Positions 23,778 to 24,098 of a stretch of DNA of 24,098 nucleotides are shown piece after piece. The stretch's first letter is position 1; each line of letters begins with the position of its first letter. Position numbers and translations under genes: made by a program. The stretch is from Lachnoclostridium sp. UBA3320 (lineage in GTDB: Bacteria > Bacillota > Clostridia > Lachnospirales > Lachnospiraceae), in the NCBI GenBank assembly GCA_002361175.1, contig DESG01000123.1, positions 1 through 24,098 of the forward strand, read 5' to 3'. Under the pieces are notes generated by a model. It made no database searches, was not told where the DNA came from, and saw nothing but the letters and a program-made list of their open reading frames with translations.

Positions 23778-23806
23778 TTGACAAGATGTTGCAGAAGTAA
23801 TATAAT
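23778..23806 (+). promoter_or_regulatory. rRNA operon promoter
   Basis: Perfect TTGACA (23778-23783), a 17-bp spacer and perfect TATAAT (23801-23806), with an A-rich tract just upstream that may act as an UP element. It lies 40 bp after the tRNA end, and no terminator is visible between them. Confidence 0.9.
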
Positions 23807-24078
23807 ATAAAATGCTGACGCAAGTTGAAAAATTTTATGTCAGACAAGTTATACAATGTTTCATTGTGTGACAATTTAATAGAGAACCTTGATAACTGAA
23901 CAGTAAAACAACCCTGAAAATTCTAAAATATTTTTATTAACACATGCAATAAAAGTATTGATAATGAATAAGGAATATTAGATGCACAGTATATTTATTA
24001 TGCATCAGTAAAACGGAAAAGCTAAGCTTTTTAATGAGGTATACAAAATAGATTTTTTGTATAGACCAGAACAGACTT
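23807..24078 (+). other. 16S rRNA leader with antitermination-like and hairpin elements
   Basis: An untranslated leader of about 270 nt. GAACCTTGATAACTGAACAG near 23885-23904 resembles the boxA-type sequence common in clostridial rRNA leaders. Hairpins are visible: ACAATG/CATTGT at 23853-23867, AAAAGCT/AGCTTTT at 24017-24031, and TATACAAAA/TTTTGTATA at 24040-24063. The last may contribute to the RNase III processing stalk, which cannot be checked without the 16S 3' flank. Confidence 0.6.
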
Positions 24079-24098
24079 TAATTTGAGAGTTTGATCCT
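24079..24098 (+). rRNA. 16S rRNA, 5' end (truncated by the window)
   Basis: GAGAGTTTGATCCT at the very end matches the universally conserved 5' end of 16S rRNA (the 27F primer region). Aligning GAGTTTGATC to E. coli positions 9-18 puts nucleotide 1 near 24079. Only about 20 bases are in view. Confidence 0.92.

Noticed and set aside
23686..23874. 62-residue reading frame on the minus strand ending in EGFEPSRRVNDLHP
   Set aside because: This C-terminal sequence is the antisense translation of the tRNA-Ser gene and recurs as a false protein in many genomes.

Overview
This window is the chromosomal replication origin of a low-GC Gram-positive bacterium. The gene order rpmH-rnpA-yidD-yidC-jag-mnmE-mnmG-rsmG-parA-parB on one side and dnaA-dnaN-S4 protein-recF-gyrB-gyrA on the other is the classic Firmicutes oriC layout. 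The AT-rich coding, the DUF4446 gene after parB, the YidC type and the two-subunit class I fumarase point to Clostridia, most likely Lachnospiraceae. That family assignment is an inference from protein style, not from a database match.

Left end (1-2021): a plus-strand pair, a family 2 glycosyltransferase followed by a small (p)ppGpp synthetase, ends at a strong terminator shared with the convergent minus-strand block. Minus block (2018-12757): read outward from the origin it is rpmH, rnpA, yidD, yidC, jag, mnmE, mnmG, rsmG, [fic], parA, parB, DUF4446. It covers ribosomal protein L34, RNase P protein, membrane insertion, an RNA-binding regulator, tRNA wobble-U34 modification, 16S rRNA methylation and chromosome segregation. 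A Fic-domain gene with its own promoter interrupts the rsmG-parA junction. It is bracketed by two copies of a 30-bp sequence that contains a perfect parS site. A third parS lies in the parA leader.

Origin (about 12.8-15.2 kb): two clusters of exact TTATCCACA DnaA boxes, 22 upstream of dnaA and 9 between dnaA and dnaN, surround dnaA. The dnaA-dnaN gap ends in tandem boxes, a short GC stretch, six DnaA-trio triplets and an AT-rich tract. This is the arrangement of the Bacillus subtilis unwinding element. The last DnaA box fills the space between the dnaN ribosome binding site and its ATG.

Right block (13562-23505): dnaA, dnaN, S4-domain protein, recF, gyrB and gyrA run away from the origin, followed by a two-subunit fumarate hydratase whose first gene overlaps the gyrA stop codon. 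The window ends with tRNA-Ser(GCU) and the promoter, leader and first bases of a 16S rRNA gene. Most genes are oriented away from oriC, co-directional with replication; the glycosyltransferase/alarmone pair at the far left is the exception. Several starts were moved from the longest ORF to the codon with a proper ribosome binding site (parA, jag, dnaA, dnaN, gyrB, gyrA), and rpmH (44 aa) was read directly from the sequence.
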